Positions 15,616-27,600 of a stretch of 61,194 nucleotides of DNA are shown in pieces (positions within the stretch are counted from its first letter, which is position 1; every line of letters begins with the position of its first letter). The position numbers and the translations under genes are program-made. The stretch is from Pseudomonas sp. Bc-h (GTDB lineage Bacteria > Pseudomonadota > Gammaproteobacteria > Pseudomonadales > Pseudomonadaceae): NCBI RefSeq assembly GCF_002080045.1, contig NZ_MUIN01000018.1:1-61194 (forward strand), in the 5' to 3' direction. Below the pieces are notes generated by a model. It saw nothing but the letters and a program-made list of their open reading frames with translations. It had not been told where the DNA came from and searched no databases.

Positions 15616-18600
15616 CTAAACAACCTGAATGCCGTTTTGTACCCACAAATGGTGACTCGGATCCTCCTGAGGTGTGTATTGGGTATAGTCGATTCCGCCC
15701 GCCTGGTGGGTGCCATCTGCGGCCCAGGTGTCGGTCATGTGTACGCTGTCCTTGCTGTCGCCCTTGATCAGCAGCGTGTTGTTGTCGGACGAGGTGATTG
15801 CTACCAGATCCGCCAGGCTTACGGTCAGCGAGACCGCGCTGGTGTGGTTCAGGTCCAGCACCTCGATGTTGTGAATCCGGCTTTGCAAGTCCCCCAGATT
15901 GATCGTCGCATCGCCACCGGCCCAGACCAGGGTATCGGTGCCGGTACCGCCATCCACCGAGGCGAAATGCTGGTCGCTGATGATCAGGGTGTCGTTGCCC
16001 GCACCCCCTTGCAGAGTCACGGCACCGCCATGGGATCCGTCCAGGGTGTCGTTGCCATCGGTGCCCTGAATCAGCTCCGTGCTGGCAACCGCCGCGGTGG
16101 ACGCGACGCTATGATCTTCGACGCTGGCGAGGGCAGCGAAGGAGGTGGTCGCGACCGCGCCCGCCTGGTCCAGATCCACCGTCAAGGTGGCGGTGTCGGT
16201 GGTGCCGTTGGGATGGGTCAACTGATAGGTGAACACATCCTGATGGCCGATGACTGCGTTGGTCTGCCCCGGATTCAGGGTGTAGGCGTAGCTGCCATCG
16301 GCATGCACCAGTAACGAGCCGTAGGTGCCCGCGATGGTCGTGCCGTTATAGCCCGGCGTGACGAAGGTCCCGGCTTGCTGCACGCTGAGCACGGTATAGG
16401 CCGAACCCAGCACATCGGCACCGGCGCCGGCTGTGTCGGTCAGCAGATTGCCCGCGACCGGCGTGTAGCTGCCGACCACGAACTGGTTGGTGAAGGTCGC
16501 GGCGTTGATCAGGCTGGTATTGACCGTGCTCAACAGGCCCAGTCCGCCGACAGCGACTTTCACCTGATAGGTGCCGGAAGTCTGGTCGTCGAACTGAATG
16601 CCGTAGTTGCCACCCCCCAGATTCAGCAACGAGCCGCCGCCGTAGCTTTTCACCAGCACGTACTGGCCGCTGGTGTTGAGCTTGTACAGGCTGACCGTCA
16701 TCGAGCCCAGCAGGCTCAACAGGTTGCTGGCGTTGACCACCACGGTCATATCGCTGACGGTGTTGGCCGCGACACTGGTGGTGTAGGTGCCGCTGCCGCC
16801 ACCGAGCAAGACACCAAAGCTGCCCAGCGTGGAAGTGCTGGTGACTTCGGGATTGACCAGGGTGATGCCGGTATGGGCGATGTCGTTGATGGCGTCGACC
16901 AGCAACGCCGGATTGGCGAGGTTGCTGTCGCTCCAGATTTCCGTGGCTTGCGGGCTGTCGATGCGCACATACAGCGTCGCGGTGTCGCTCAGCCCGTTGG
17001 CGTGGACCAGCTGATAGCTGAAGACGTCCACCTTGCCGACGCTGCTGACACTGCCATTGGCCTTGTAGCTGTAGTTACCGCTGGCGTCGATCGTCAGCGT
17101 GCCGTACAGGCCTTGCACGGTGGTGCCTGCGCCCGCCGCCACATAGCTGCCGTTTTTCTGGATCTGCAACAGCGCGCCCTGATCAGGGCCGGTCTGATCG
17201 GCCTGGCCATCGGTACCGACATCACTGATGACGTTGCCGGTGATCGCCGCACCTGCCGTCCCGGTGAACTGCGTCAGGCTGGTGATATCCAGCTGCAACT
17301 GGGTGGTCACCGTGGTCAGCAGACCGATGCCGGAGCTGGCAACGGTCAGGCGATAATCGCCACCGAGCAAGTCACCGATATTGACGCGCACCCCTTGACC
17401 GGCAATCGCCAGCAGATCGAGCAGGCCGCCGCTGCCGTTGACGTCGAGGGTGACCCAGGCGCCGCTGGCGCTCTTGACTTGCAGCGTATAGTTCACGCCG
17501 TCGAGCAGCGAAACCAGGCTGCTGGTGGTCAGGGTCAGCGTCGGATCGATACTGGTGCCGCTGGCGACAGTGAAGGTGAAGGTCTTGGAGAAGCCCGCCA
17601 GCAGCGTGGTGAACGAGTCGGAGAAGTTCTGCGTGACCTTCACTGGCGCAATGATTACCGTCGCCGTGGCCAGGTTATCGCTGGCAATGACCGGCGCGTT
17701 GGCGTCGATATCCGGCGCGGTAACGACGGTTGCCACCGACACATTGCCGTGGGTATCGGTGAGGCTGACCGACAGTTTTTCGCCGTTGATCTGCGCCGCG
17801 TTGAGCCCGACGCTGAACACCCCGGTTCCACCGACCAGCGCCGTGCCCAGCACCGTGCCGCTCGCCGATTTGATGGTCACCGTGGAGCCGGCTTCACCGG
17901 TACCGCTGACCGTCAGGCCGTCGCCGCTGACCAGCAGCGTTGTCGGCGCGACGGGCGCGGTCAGGTCCGGCGCGGTGGCCGTGGCCGATACCGAGACGTT
18001 CCCGGCAGGGTCCGCCTGAGTCACGCTCAACACCTGGTTGTCGATCTGCGCGGCGGCCAGCGCCACCGAGAAGCTGCCATTGGCCGCGACAGTGCCTGTG
18101 CCCAGCACCACGCCGCCAGCACTGCGCACGGTCACCGTCGAGCCCGCCACGCCTGTGCCGGTCAATACCGTGCCGCTGCCGTTCACGACAACGCCTGTCG
18201 GAGCGCCGGGCGCCGTGGTGTCCGGCGCAGTCAGGTTGCCACTGGCTGAGACGTTGCCGGCTGCATCGACCAGCTTCACGGTCAACGGCTGGCCGTCGAG
18301 TTGCGCGGCAGAAGTCAGGTTGAAACTGAACGTGCCGCCACCGCCCACCGTACCGGTTCCCAGCAATGCGCCCCCTGCGCTGTAGACATTGACCGTCGCG
18401 CCTGCTTCGCCACTGCCACTCACGGTCAGGCCGTTGGCAGCCAGTGCGAGAGCGGTCGGCGCTACAGGTGCCTGGATATCGGCGGCCACCAGGTTGGAGA
18501 CAGGCGACAGATTGCCCGTAGGGTCTGCCTGTTGCACGTTGAGCGACTGTCCGTTGAGTTGCGCGCTGGACAATTGCACGGTGAAGCTGCCACCGGCGCC

Positions 18601-21600
18601 CACCAGTGCTGTCCCCAGCACCTGGCCGGCGGCATTGGTCACACTGACCGTCGCGCCAGGCTCGCCGACGCCGCTCAGTTGCAGGCCGCCGGCGTTGAGC
18701 GCCAGATTGCTCAGCCCGGCCGGCGGGGTAGTGTCCGCTGCCGTCAAACCGGTGGATGCCGAGACGTTGCCTGCGGCGTCCGCCTGACTCACGGTCAGCG
18801 GCTGGCCGTTGAGTTGCGCGGCATTCAACGTGACCGAGAAGGTGCCATCGCCCGCTACGGTTCCGGTGCCGAGCACCAAACCTGCAGCGCTGCGCACGGT
18901 GACCGTCGCCCCAGCCTCGCCGACCCCGTTCAACAGCAGGCCGGTGCCATTGAGCCCCAGCGCGGACGGCGCGTTTGGCGCGGTGATATCAGGCGCCGTG
19001 ACGTTCAGCGGCGTCGACGGGTTCCCGGCAGCGTCCGTCTGGATCGCGTTGAGCAGTTGCCCATTGGCTTGCGCAGTGTTGAGTTGCGCGCTGAAGGTGC
19101 CGTTGGCGCCGACCACTGCGGTCCCCAGTGCAGTACCGGTCGCGGAACTGATGGTGACGGTCGCCCCGACTTCGCCACGGCCGGTGACCGTGGTCCCCGA
19201 GGCATTGATCGCCAGATCGCTGAGCGGTGCCGGCGGGGTGGTGTCTCCCGCCGTGATTTCGCTCGGTACAGAATTACCACCGAGCGCTGTATTGGCCGTG
19301 ACGTCCAGAATCTGGCCGTTGGTTTGTGCCTGGATCAGCGTCACCGTGAAGTTGCCGTTAATGTCGGTGACTGCGGTGCCAAGCGGCGTGCCGTTGGGGC
19401 TGAACACCGTGACGGTAGAGCCGATCACAGCGGTACCGGTCAGCGTCACGCCGTCCGCTGTGAGCACGAGATTGTCAGGAGCACTGGGCGGCGGTGTCAG
19501 CGGCACTGTCAGGCCGGAAGGATCGGAGTCATTGCCGGCGGCATCTGTCTGAATCACGGACAGCACCTGATTGGCGGCGACGCCGGTCAGGGTGATGACG
19601 AAGCTGCCGTTGGCACCTACGGTTCCGCTGCCGACCTCTGTGGTGCCGACAGTGACTACCACGCTCGCGCCCACTTCGCCGCGCCCGGCGAGCTGGGTGT
19701 AATCGGGACTGATCGCCAGATTGGTGACCGGATCGGGGTCGGTGATGTCAGGCGCTGTGAACGGCAGCGTTGCCGAGGGGTTGCCTGCGATGTCGGTGGC
19801 GGTCACTAACAGGGTTTCACCGTTGGCCTGTTGTGCAGTGAGAATGACGGTATAGAAGCCGTCATCCCCTGTCGTGGCTGACCCCAGGGGAGCACCGCTG
19901 GCCGAGGTGACGGTGACGGTGCTGCCAGCTTCGGCAGTCCCTGTCAGAACAGTTCCGTCATCGAGGCCGGCGACGGTTGGCAGGGCCGGGGCGGTGATGT
20001 CCGGCGCGCTGACAGTGACCGGGGTCGAGTCGTTGGTTCCGGCATCTACTTGGACCACCGACAGCAGCTGCCCATTGAGCTGAGGCGTCGTCAGGGTGAC
20101 GCTGAACGTGCCGTCCGCCGCGACAGTCGCGCTGCCCAATGGGGCGCCCTGGAAGGAGACATTGACCGTGGCGCCTGCTTCGCCGGTACCGGTCAGAATC
20201 AGACCGTTCAAGCTGACCGCCAGGTTGTCGACCGGCGCCGGATCGGTCACGTCAGGCACTTGGAAGGTAGCATTGCCGGAGACGTTGGTCGCGCCGTCGG
20301 TCTGGGTCAGCGTGAGGACCTGACCGTTGAGTTGTGCCGATCCCAGGGTAACGCTGAACGTGCCGTCAGGGTCAACAGTTGTGGTGCCCAGATCCGCACC
20401 GCTGGCGCTGGTGACGTGCACCGTGGCGCCGGCTTCCCCGGTACCGGACAAGGTCAGGCCATCGGGGCTGAGCGTTGTCGCCACAGGCAGGGCAGGCGCA
20501 GTGATATCCGGCGCGTCAACCGTCGCCGGTGTGGAAGGGTTGCCTGCCGTATCCCGTTGAATGACCGACAGTGCCTCGCCATTGAGTTGTGGCACCGAGA
20601 GCGTGACGGTAAACGCCCCGCCTGCACCGACCGTTGCCGTGCCCAGCACGTTACCCAAGGCATCGGTGACGGCAATGGTGGCGCCTGCTTCCCCGGTCCC
20701 ACTGACGATTCTGCCCGCATCGTCGATCGCCAGATTGGCGACTGGGTTGGGCGCAGTGATGTCGGGAGCGAACAGGTTGCCCGCCGCAGACGCATTGCCT
20801 GGGGTGTCGGTCAGCACGACGAACACTTGCTGGCCGTTGCTTTGGCCCTGAGTGAGGGTGATCAGGAAAGTGCCGTCAGCGCCTACTGAGCCGGTGCCGA
20901 TCGATGTGCCATCGGCCAGAGTAATGCTTACCGTAGCGTTGACTTCACCGCGACCGCTCAGCACATCACCGGCTGCGTTGAACTGCAGTTGCGTTGGAAC
21001 CGCCGGCGGCGTCAGGTCCGGTGCGGTGACGGGCACCGACGTGCTGACGTTGCCCGGTGGGTCGGCCTGCTGCACGCTGAGGATCTGGTTGTTGATCTGC
21101 GGCGTGCTCAATGTGACGCTGAACGAGCCATCGGTCAGCACCACACTGGTGCCAAGGACATTGCCGGCAGGGTCTTTGACCGTCACGGTGGCACCGGGCT
21201 CGCCGGTCCCTGTCACGACCGCACCTGCGGGATTGATATCTACATTCGACAGTGGATCGGGCGCCGTGAAGTCCGGTGTCACCAGCGTGGCGTTCGGCGA
21301 TACGTTGCCTGCGGTATCGGTCTGAACCAGCGTCAGCACTTCAGCGTTGGTCAGGGCAGGGGTGAGGACCAGGGTAAAGGTTCCGGTACTGCCCACCACC
21401 ACAGTGCCCAGTGGGTTGCCGTCGCTGTCGCTCACGGTGACAGTCGCACCGGCTTCCCCATGCCCGGTGAGTGTTGCGCCATCACTGGAAATCGCCAGCT
21501 GGGTCAATACGGTTGGCGCGGTGGTGTCGATGGCCGTCAGGTTGGTGGTCGCCGAGGTGTTCCCGGCGGCGTCGGTCAATGTCACTGCCAGTTGTTGGCC

Positions 21601-24600
21601 GTTGGCTTGCGGCGTGGTCAGGGTGACCTGGAAACTGCCGTCGATGAGGACTGTGCCGCTCCCGATCAGTGCTCCACCGGCGTTGTAGACCTTGACGGTC
21701 GCGCCGGCTTCGCCAGTGCCCGAGAGCACCGCGCCATCGGTACTGAACGCCAACGCGGCCGGTGCATTGGGAGCCACCAGGTCTCTGGCGAGCAGACTGA
21801 GGCTGGTGGATTCATTGCCCGCTGCGTCGGTCTGGCTCACGCTGAGCGACTGCCCGGCGATCTGCGGTGTGCCAAGCGTGAGATTGAACGTGCCATTGGC
21901 CGCAACCAACGCACTGCCCAGAATCAGCCCGCCTGCACCCAACACCGTCACTGTCGCGCCCGCTTCGCCGTGGCCGGTGAGAGAGGCGCCATCGGTGGCC
22001 AGCACCAGATTGCTGAGCGGAGCAGGGGCGGTGACGTCTGCGGCGGTGTAGCCGGTGGGCAGGGAATTGATGCCGTCGCTGGAGGTAGCGGTCGCGCTGA
22101 GTTGTTCGCCATTCAATTGCGCAGCATTGAGGGTGGCGCTGAAGGTGCCGTCGCTTCCCACCAACGCCGTTCCCAGCAAGGTGCCGGAAGGGCTGCGGAC
22201 ACTGACCGTGCTACCCGCCGTGGCGGTCCCGGTGAGGGTCAGCCCGTCGGCACTCAGCGCCAGGTTGACCGGCGCAGGTTCGGCCAGATTACCCGGCGCC
22301 GTGACCGCGGCTTGCGGCGAGGCGTTTCCGGCAGCGTCGGTCTGAACCACGTTGAGCACAGTGCCTGCTGTCGCTCCCGGCGTCAGCGTGAGGCTGAAAT
22401 TACCGTTGGCGTTGACTGTTGCGCTACCCAGCTGAGTACCACTGGCGTCGCGCACGACCACTGTCGCACCGGCTTCGCCGTGTCCGGCGAGTGACAGGCC
22501 GTCCGCCGTGACCGCCAGATTGCTCACCGCCAGCGGTGCAGTGGCGTCCGCGGCGTTGTAGCCCGCTGACGTCGAAACGTTGCCCGCAGCGTCAGTGGCG
22601 GTCACGGTCAACGGCTGGCCGTTGAGTTGCGGCGTATTGAGCGTGACCTGGAAGGTGCCGTTGGCGGCTGCGGTCGTGGTACCGAGGACCCCGCCCGCTG
22701 CATCGCGCACGATCACCGTACTGCCGGCTTCGGCGTTGCCGGTCAGTTGCAGACCGGCGCCATTGAGGGCAAGGGCAGCCGGGCTGTCAGGTGGCGTGAG
22801 GTCTACCGATACCACGTTTACGGCGGTGGAAACGTTGCCCGGTGGGTCTTCCTGAGTCACGGTCAACACTTGAGCGTTGATCTGTGGCGAGTTGAGCGAG
22901 AGGTTGAATGAACCGTTTGCGCCGACCAGCCCGGTGCCCAACAACGTGCCATCCACGCTGCGTACGGAAACCGTCGCTCCCGGCTCGCCGTGGCCGGTGA
23001 CGGTCAGGCCGTCCGCATTGACCGCGACCTGAGTGAGCGCAGCCGGTGGGGTGATGTCGGGCGCGACAAGGGTGGCGGATGGCGACGCGTTTCCGCTCGG
23101 ATCGGTCTGGCTGATGTCCAGTGTCTGGCCGTTGTTCGGTGCCGGAGCGAGGGTGACGCTGAACGTGCCGTTGGCGGCGACGACCCCGGTCCCCAGCAGA
23201 GTGCCGCTGGTGTCGGTGACCCGTACCGTCGCCCCCACTTCGCCGGTGCCGGTCAATGTATCGCCATTGCCGCTGATGTGCAGGTCCTGCACGGTAGCCG
23301 GTGGCGTGGTATCGACCGTGTTCAGGCTGGCCTGTGGTGAGGTGTGACCCGCGGCGTCGGTGAGCGTGACCTGCAAGGCGGCGCCACTGGTCTGGGCGCC
23401 GGGCAGGGTGACCTGGAACTGACCGCTCTGGTCGACGGTTCCGGTGGCCAGCACGTTGCCCGCTGCGTCGCGAACGGTCACGGTAGCGCCCGCTTCACCT
23501 TGACCGCTGACTACGGTTCCGACGTTGTTGATCGTCAGGCCGGTGGCAGCACTCGGCGCTTGCAGATCCGGAGCCACCACACTACCGGGCTGCGAGACAT
23601 TGCCTACCGCATCGCTTTGCGTGGCGGTCAGGGGTTGTGAGTTGATCTGCGCGGGGTTGAGGACAACGTTGAAATTGCCGGTGCTGGCGACGACGCCCGT
23701 GCCCAGTACGGTTCCGGCGCTGTCGGTAATGGTGACCGTAGCGCCCACTTCGCCTTTGCCCGAGACAGTGCTGCCGTTGGCGTTGATGGTGAGATTGGAG
23801 GGTGCGTCGGGTGCGGTCGAGTCAGCCGCGACGACCGTACCGGACACCGAGTTGTGGCCGCTGGCATCGCTGGCAGTCACATGCAGTATTTGCGCGTTCA
23901 ACTGGGCGAAGCGCATGAAAATGGTGAACCGGCCGAGGCTGTTCACGGTGCCGGAACCCAGGCTTGAGCCATCAGCGCCTACAACGTTGACGGTGCTGCC
24001 AGGGGTGCCAGCACCGGTCAGGGTGAAACCGTCACTGCTGACCGCCAGGTCCGTTGGTGTCGCCACTTGGGTGCCGTCGGGCCCCGGCAACGCGACGGGC
24101 GTCGAGGTATTGCCGCTGCTGTCGGTACTGATGACCGTGTTGGAACTGCCACTGGCGGCCGGTGGATTGAGGCCGATGACGAATACGCCGTCATTGCCGA
24201 CCACGCCGGTCCCCAATACTGCGCCGCCAGGGGCGGTGACAGTGATCGTGCTACCCGCTTCGCCCGTACCGGAAATAGTGGTGCCGTCCGGACTGATCGC
24301 CAGATTGCCGACTGGAACCGGATCGGTGGTGTCGGGCGCACGGGTATCGACGGGCAGCGAATCGTTATTGCCGTCCGAAGCAATCACCTGCACCAGTTGA
24401 CCGTTGTTGAGCGTGCCAGGGAGGGTAAAGGTGAAGCCGCCGTTCGGGCCGGCAGTGACAGTCCCCAACACGGTGCCGTTGGCATCCACCACATGCACGG
24501 TAGCGCCCGCTTCGGTGGTACCGGTCAACACACCGTTGACGTCCACCGACACATTGGTGGGTGCTGGCGGTGCCGTCACATCCAGCGCGGTTACACTCGT

Positions 24601-27600
24601 CGGGGCGGACGCAGTCTGACTGCCATCGATCTGCGTGACATTGACTGTCTCGCCATTCTGCTGAGCGCTGTTGAGCAACACGGTGAAGCTGCCGTTGGGC
24701 GCCACCACCGCCGTTCCCAGCAGGGTACCGTCAACACTGCGCACTTCGATGGTTTCACCAACGATGCCACTGCCGGATACGTGAAGACCATCGGCGCTGA
24801 TACCCACGTTGGTCGGCGCATCGGCCGGTGTGGTGTCCAGTGCAGTCAACGAAGCGGCGGTCGACGGGTTGCCGTGAGTGTCGGTCTGGGTGACCTGCAC
24901 GGTCTGGCCATTGTTCTGCAGCGTCGACAAGTTCACCTGGAAAACGCCCGTCGTGGCGTCTGCCGTGGCGGTGCCCAACAGATTGCCGTTCTGATCACGA
25001 ACGGTGACCGTGGCTCCCGGTTCCGCCTGGCCGCTCAATAGGCCGCCAGTACTGTCGAGGGTGAGGTTGCTCGGGGCATCAGGGGCCTGGATATCCGGGG
25101 CCTCGACCGGCACCGGCGCTGATGGAGTAACGGAGCCGTCGGCCTGGCTGACGCTCAGGTTCTGGCCATTGATCTGCGGGCTGGAAAGCGTGACCTCAAA
25201 GCGCCCGTTGTCACCGACGACCGCGGTCCCCAACGGGTTGCCGGAGGCGTCGGTGACCGTGACTGTTGCACCCACCTGACCGTTGCCGGTGACCACCGCG
25301 CCGTTGGCGGAGATGGCGACATTGGTGACAGCGTCAGGCACGCTGAGATCCGGCGCAGTGACGGGCACAGGTGTGGAGGGGTTGCCCGCGCCGTCGGTCT
25401 GGGTCACTTGCAGGGCCTGGCCGTCGGTTTGCGGGGTGGAAAGATTGAGCGAGAAGCTGCCGCCAACCCCGACGCTTCCTGTGCCAATCAGGTTGCCGAG
25501 CGCATCGCGCACGGTCACCGAGGCGCCGGGTTCGCCGGTACCGGTCAGCACCGCACCCGAGGCATCGAGCGCGACGTTGGTCAAGGGAGCCGGCGCCTGG
25601 GTATCAGGCGTCGTGAAGGCGACAGGCGTCGCAGGGTTGCCCGCGCTGTCGCTGGCGTTGATCGACAGGGTTTGTCCGTTGTTTTGCGCACTGCTGAGCG
25701 TGACGCTGAACGAGCCATCGGCTGCCACGTTGGCCGTGCCGAGTATGTTGCCATTGGCGTCGGTGACGGTGATCCGCGATCCGGCTTCGCCATGACCGCT
25801 GAGCAGGATGCCGTCGCTGCTGATAGCAATCCCGCTAGGTTGCAAAGGACCGTCCAGATCACCTGCTACCACTGGCGTTGCGGGAGAGGGGTTTGCAGCC
25901 GCATCGGTCAGCACGACTTGCAAGGCCTGGCCGTTGGTCTGCCCGGCGTTGAGCACCACGGAGAACGCTCCGGTCGCGGAGACCGTGCCGGTGCCGAGCA
26001 CATTGCCTTGAGCGTCGGTCACCGTGACCGTCGCCCCCGGTTCCCCGCGGCCGGTGACCGACAGCCCGTCGTTGGCCACCGCAAGATCGGTTGCCGCAAG
26101 TGGCCCCGTTATATCCGGCGCCGTCACAGGGACTGCCACCGAGCTTTCGCCGTTGGCGTCCACGGCGACCACGTCAATGACTTCACCGTTGGCTTGCGGC
26201 GGGTTGAGTACCACGGTGAAGTTGCCGTCGCTTCCGACGACAGCGCTCCCCAGCAGGGTGCCGCTGGCGTCCCGGACTTCGATAAGCGTACCGGCGCTCG
26301 CCGTGCCGGTCAGTTGAGTACCGTTGCCATCGACCACGATGTTGGCAGGGGTAGCCGGGCCATCGGTGTCGGGAACGGTGACGTCAAGCGCAGGAGAGGG
26401 GTTGCCCGCAGCGTCGGTCTGTGTGATCTGCAACTGCTCGCCTGGTGTTGGCGCGGTGGTCAGAGTGATCAGGAACGTGCCGTTGGCGTTAACGACACCG
26501 CTGCCGATCGCCATGCCGCCAGCGCCGTACACGGTGACAGTGGCGCCGATTTCACCTTTTCCGGACAACAGAGCGCCATCGGCACTGACGACCACATCGC
26601 TCACCTGACCTGGTGCCGTGGTGTCTGCGGCGGTCAGTGGCGCGGTCGATGTGTTGCCGGCAGCGTCGGTGGCGCTGACGTCCAGATGTTCGCCGTTGGT
26701 CTGTGGGCTGGTCAGGGTCACGCTGAAGCTGCCATCCAGCCCGGCGCGTGCGGAGCCAATCACTGCTCCGGTTGCATCGCGAATCAACACCCGCGCGCCT
26801 GCTTCGGTCACCCCGGTCAGGGTCAACCCGTCCGCCGACAGTAAAAGATCGGCAGGCTGTGCCGGTGCAGTTGTATCGGGTGCTTGCAGCGGCACATTCG
26901 ATGAAGTGTTGCCCGCGCTGTCGGTCAAGGTCACCTGCAGCACCTGCCCGTTACTCTGCGCGGGGCTGATCGAAACGCTGAAAGCGCCGTCTGCACCCAC
27001 GGTCCCGCTTCCCAGCAGAGTGCCGTTGGCGTCGATGATATTGACGGTGCTGCCCACCTCGCCATGGCCGCTGACCAGGGTTCCACTGCCGCTGATTGCG
27101 ACATCCGCAGGCGCTGCGGGAGGCGTGATATCACCGTTGCCGGGCGGATTCACATCCACGTCCGGCGCCACCGCTTGGGCCGGAACAGAAACATTCCCCG
27201 CGGCATCGATTGCATTGACGGTCAACGACTGGCCATCGATCTGCGCCGGGCTGAGCGTCAGGCTGAACGTACCGTCTGCAGCAACCACTGCGCTGCCCAG
27301 CAGCGAGCCGTCGGCGCCGTGAACCTGAATGGTCGCGCCGGCCTCGCCAGTGCCGGTCAGCACTGTGCCTTCAGCGTTGACCGCCAGGCTGCCGGGCGCG
27401 TTGGGAGCGGTGGTATCGGCTGCCGTCAGCGAGCCGGGAGTCGAAACGTTGCCTGCGCCGTCGGTCAGCGTCACGCCGAGTGTCTGGCCGTTGGTCTGTG
27501 GCGCATTGAGGGCGACTTGAAAAGTCCCGTCGCTGCCAACCACGGCAGTGCCGAGCACGTTGCCTGCGGCATCACGAATGGTCACGTTGCTGCCAGCCTC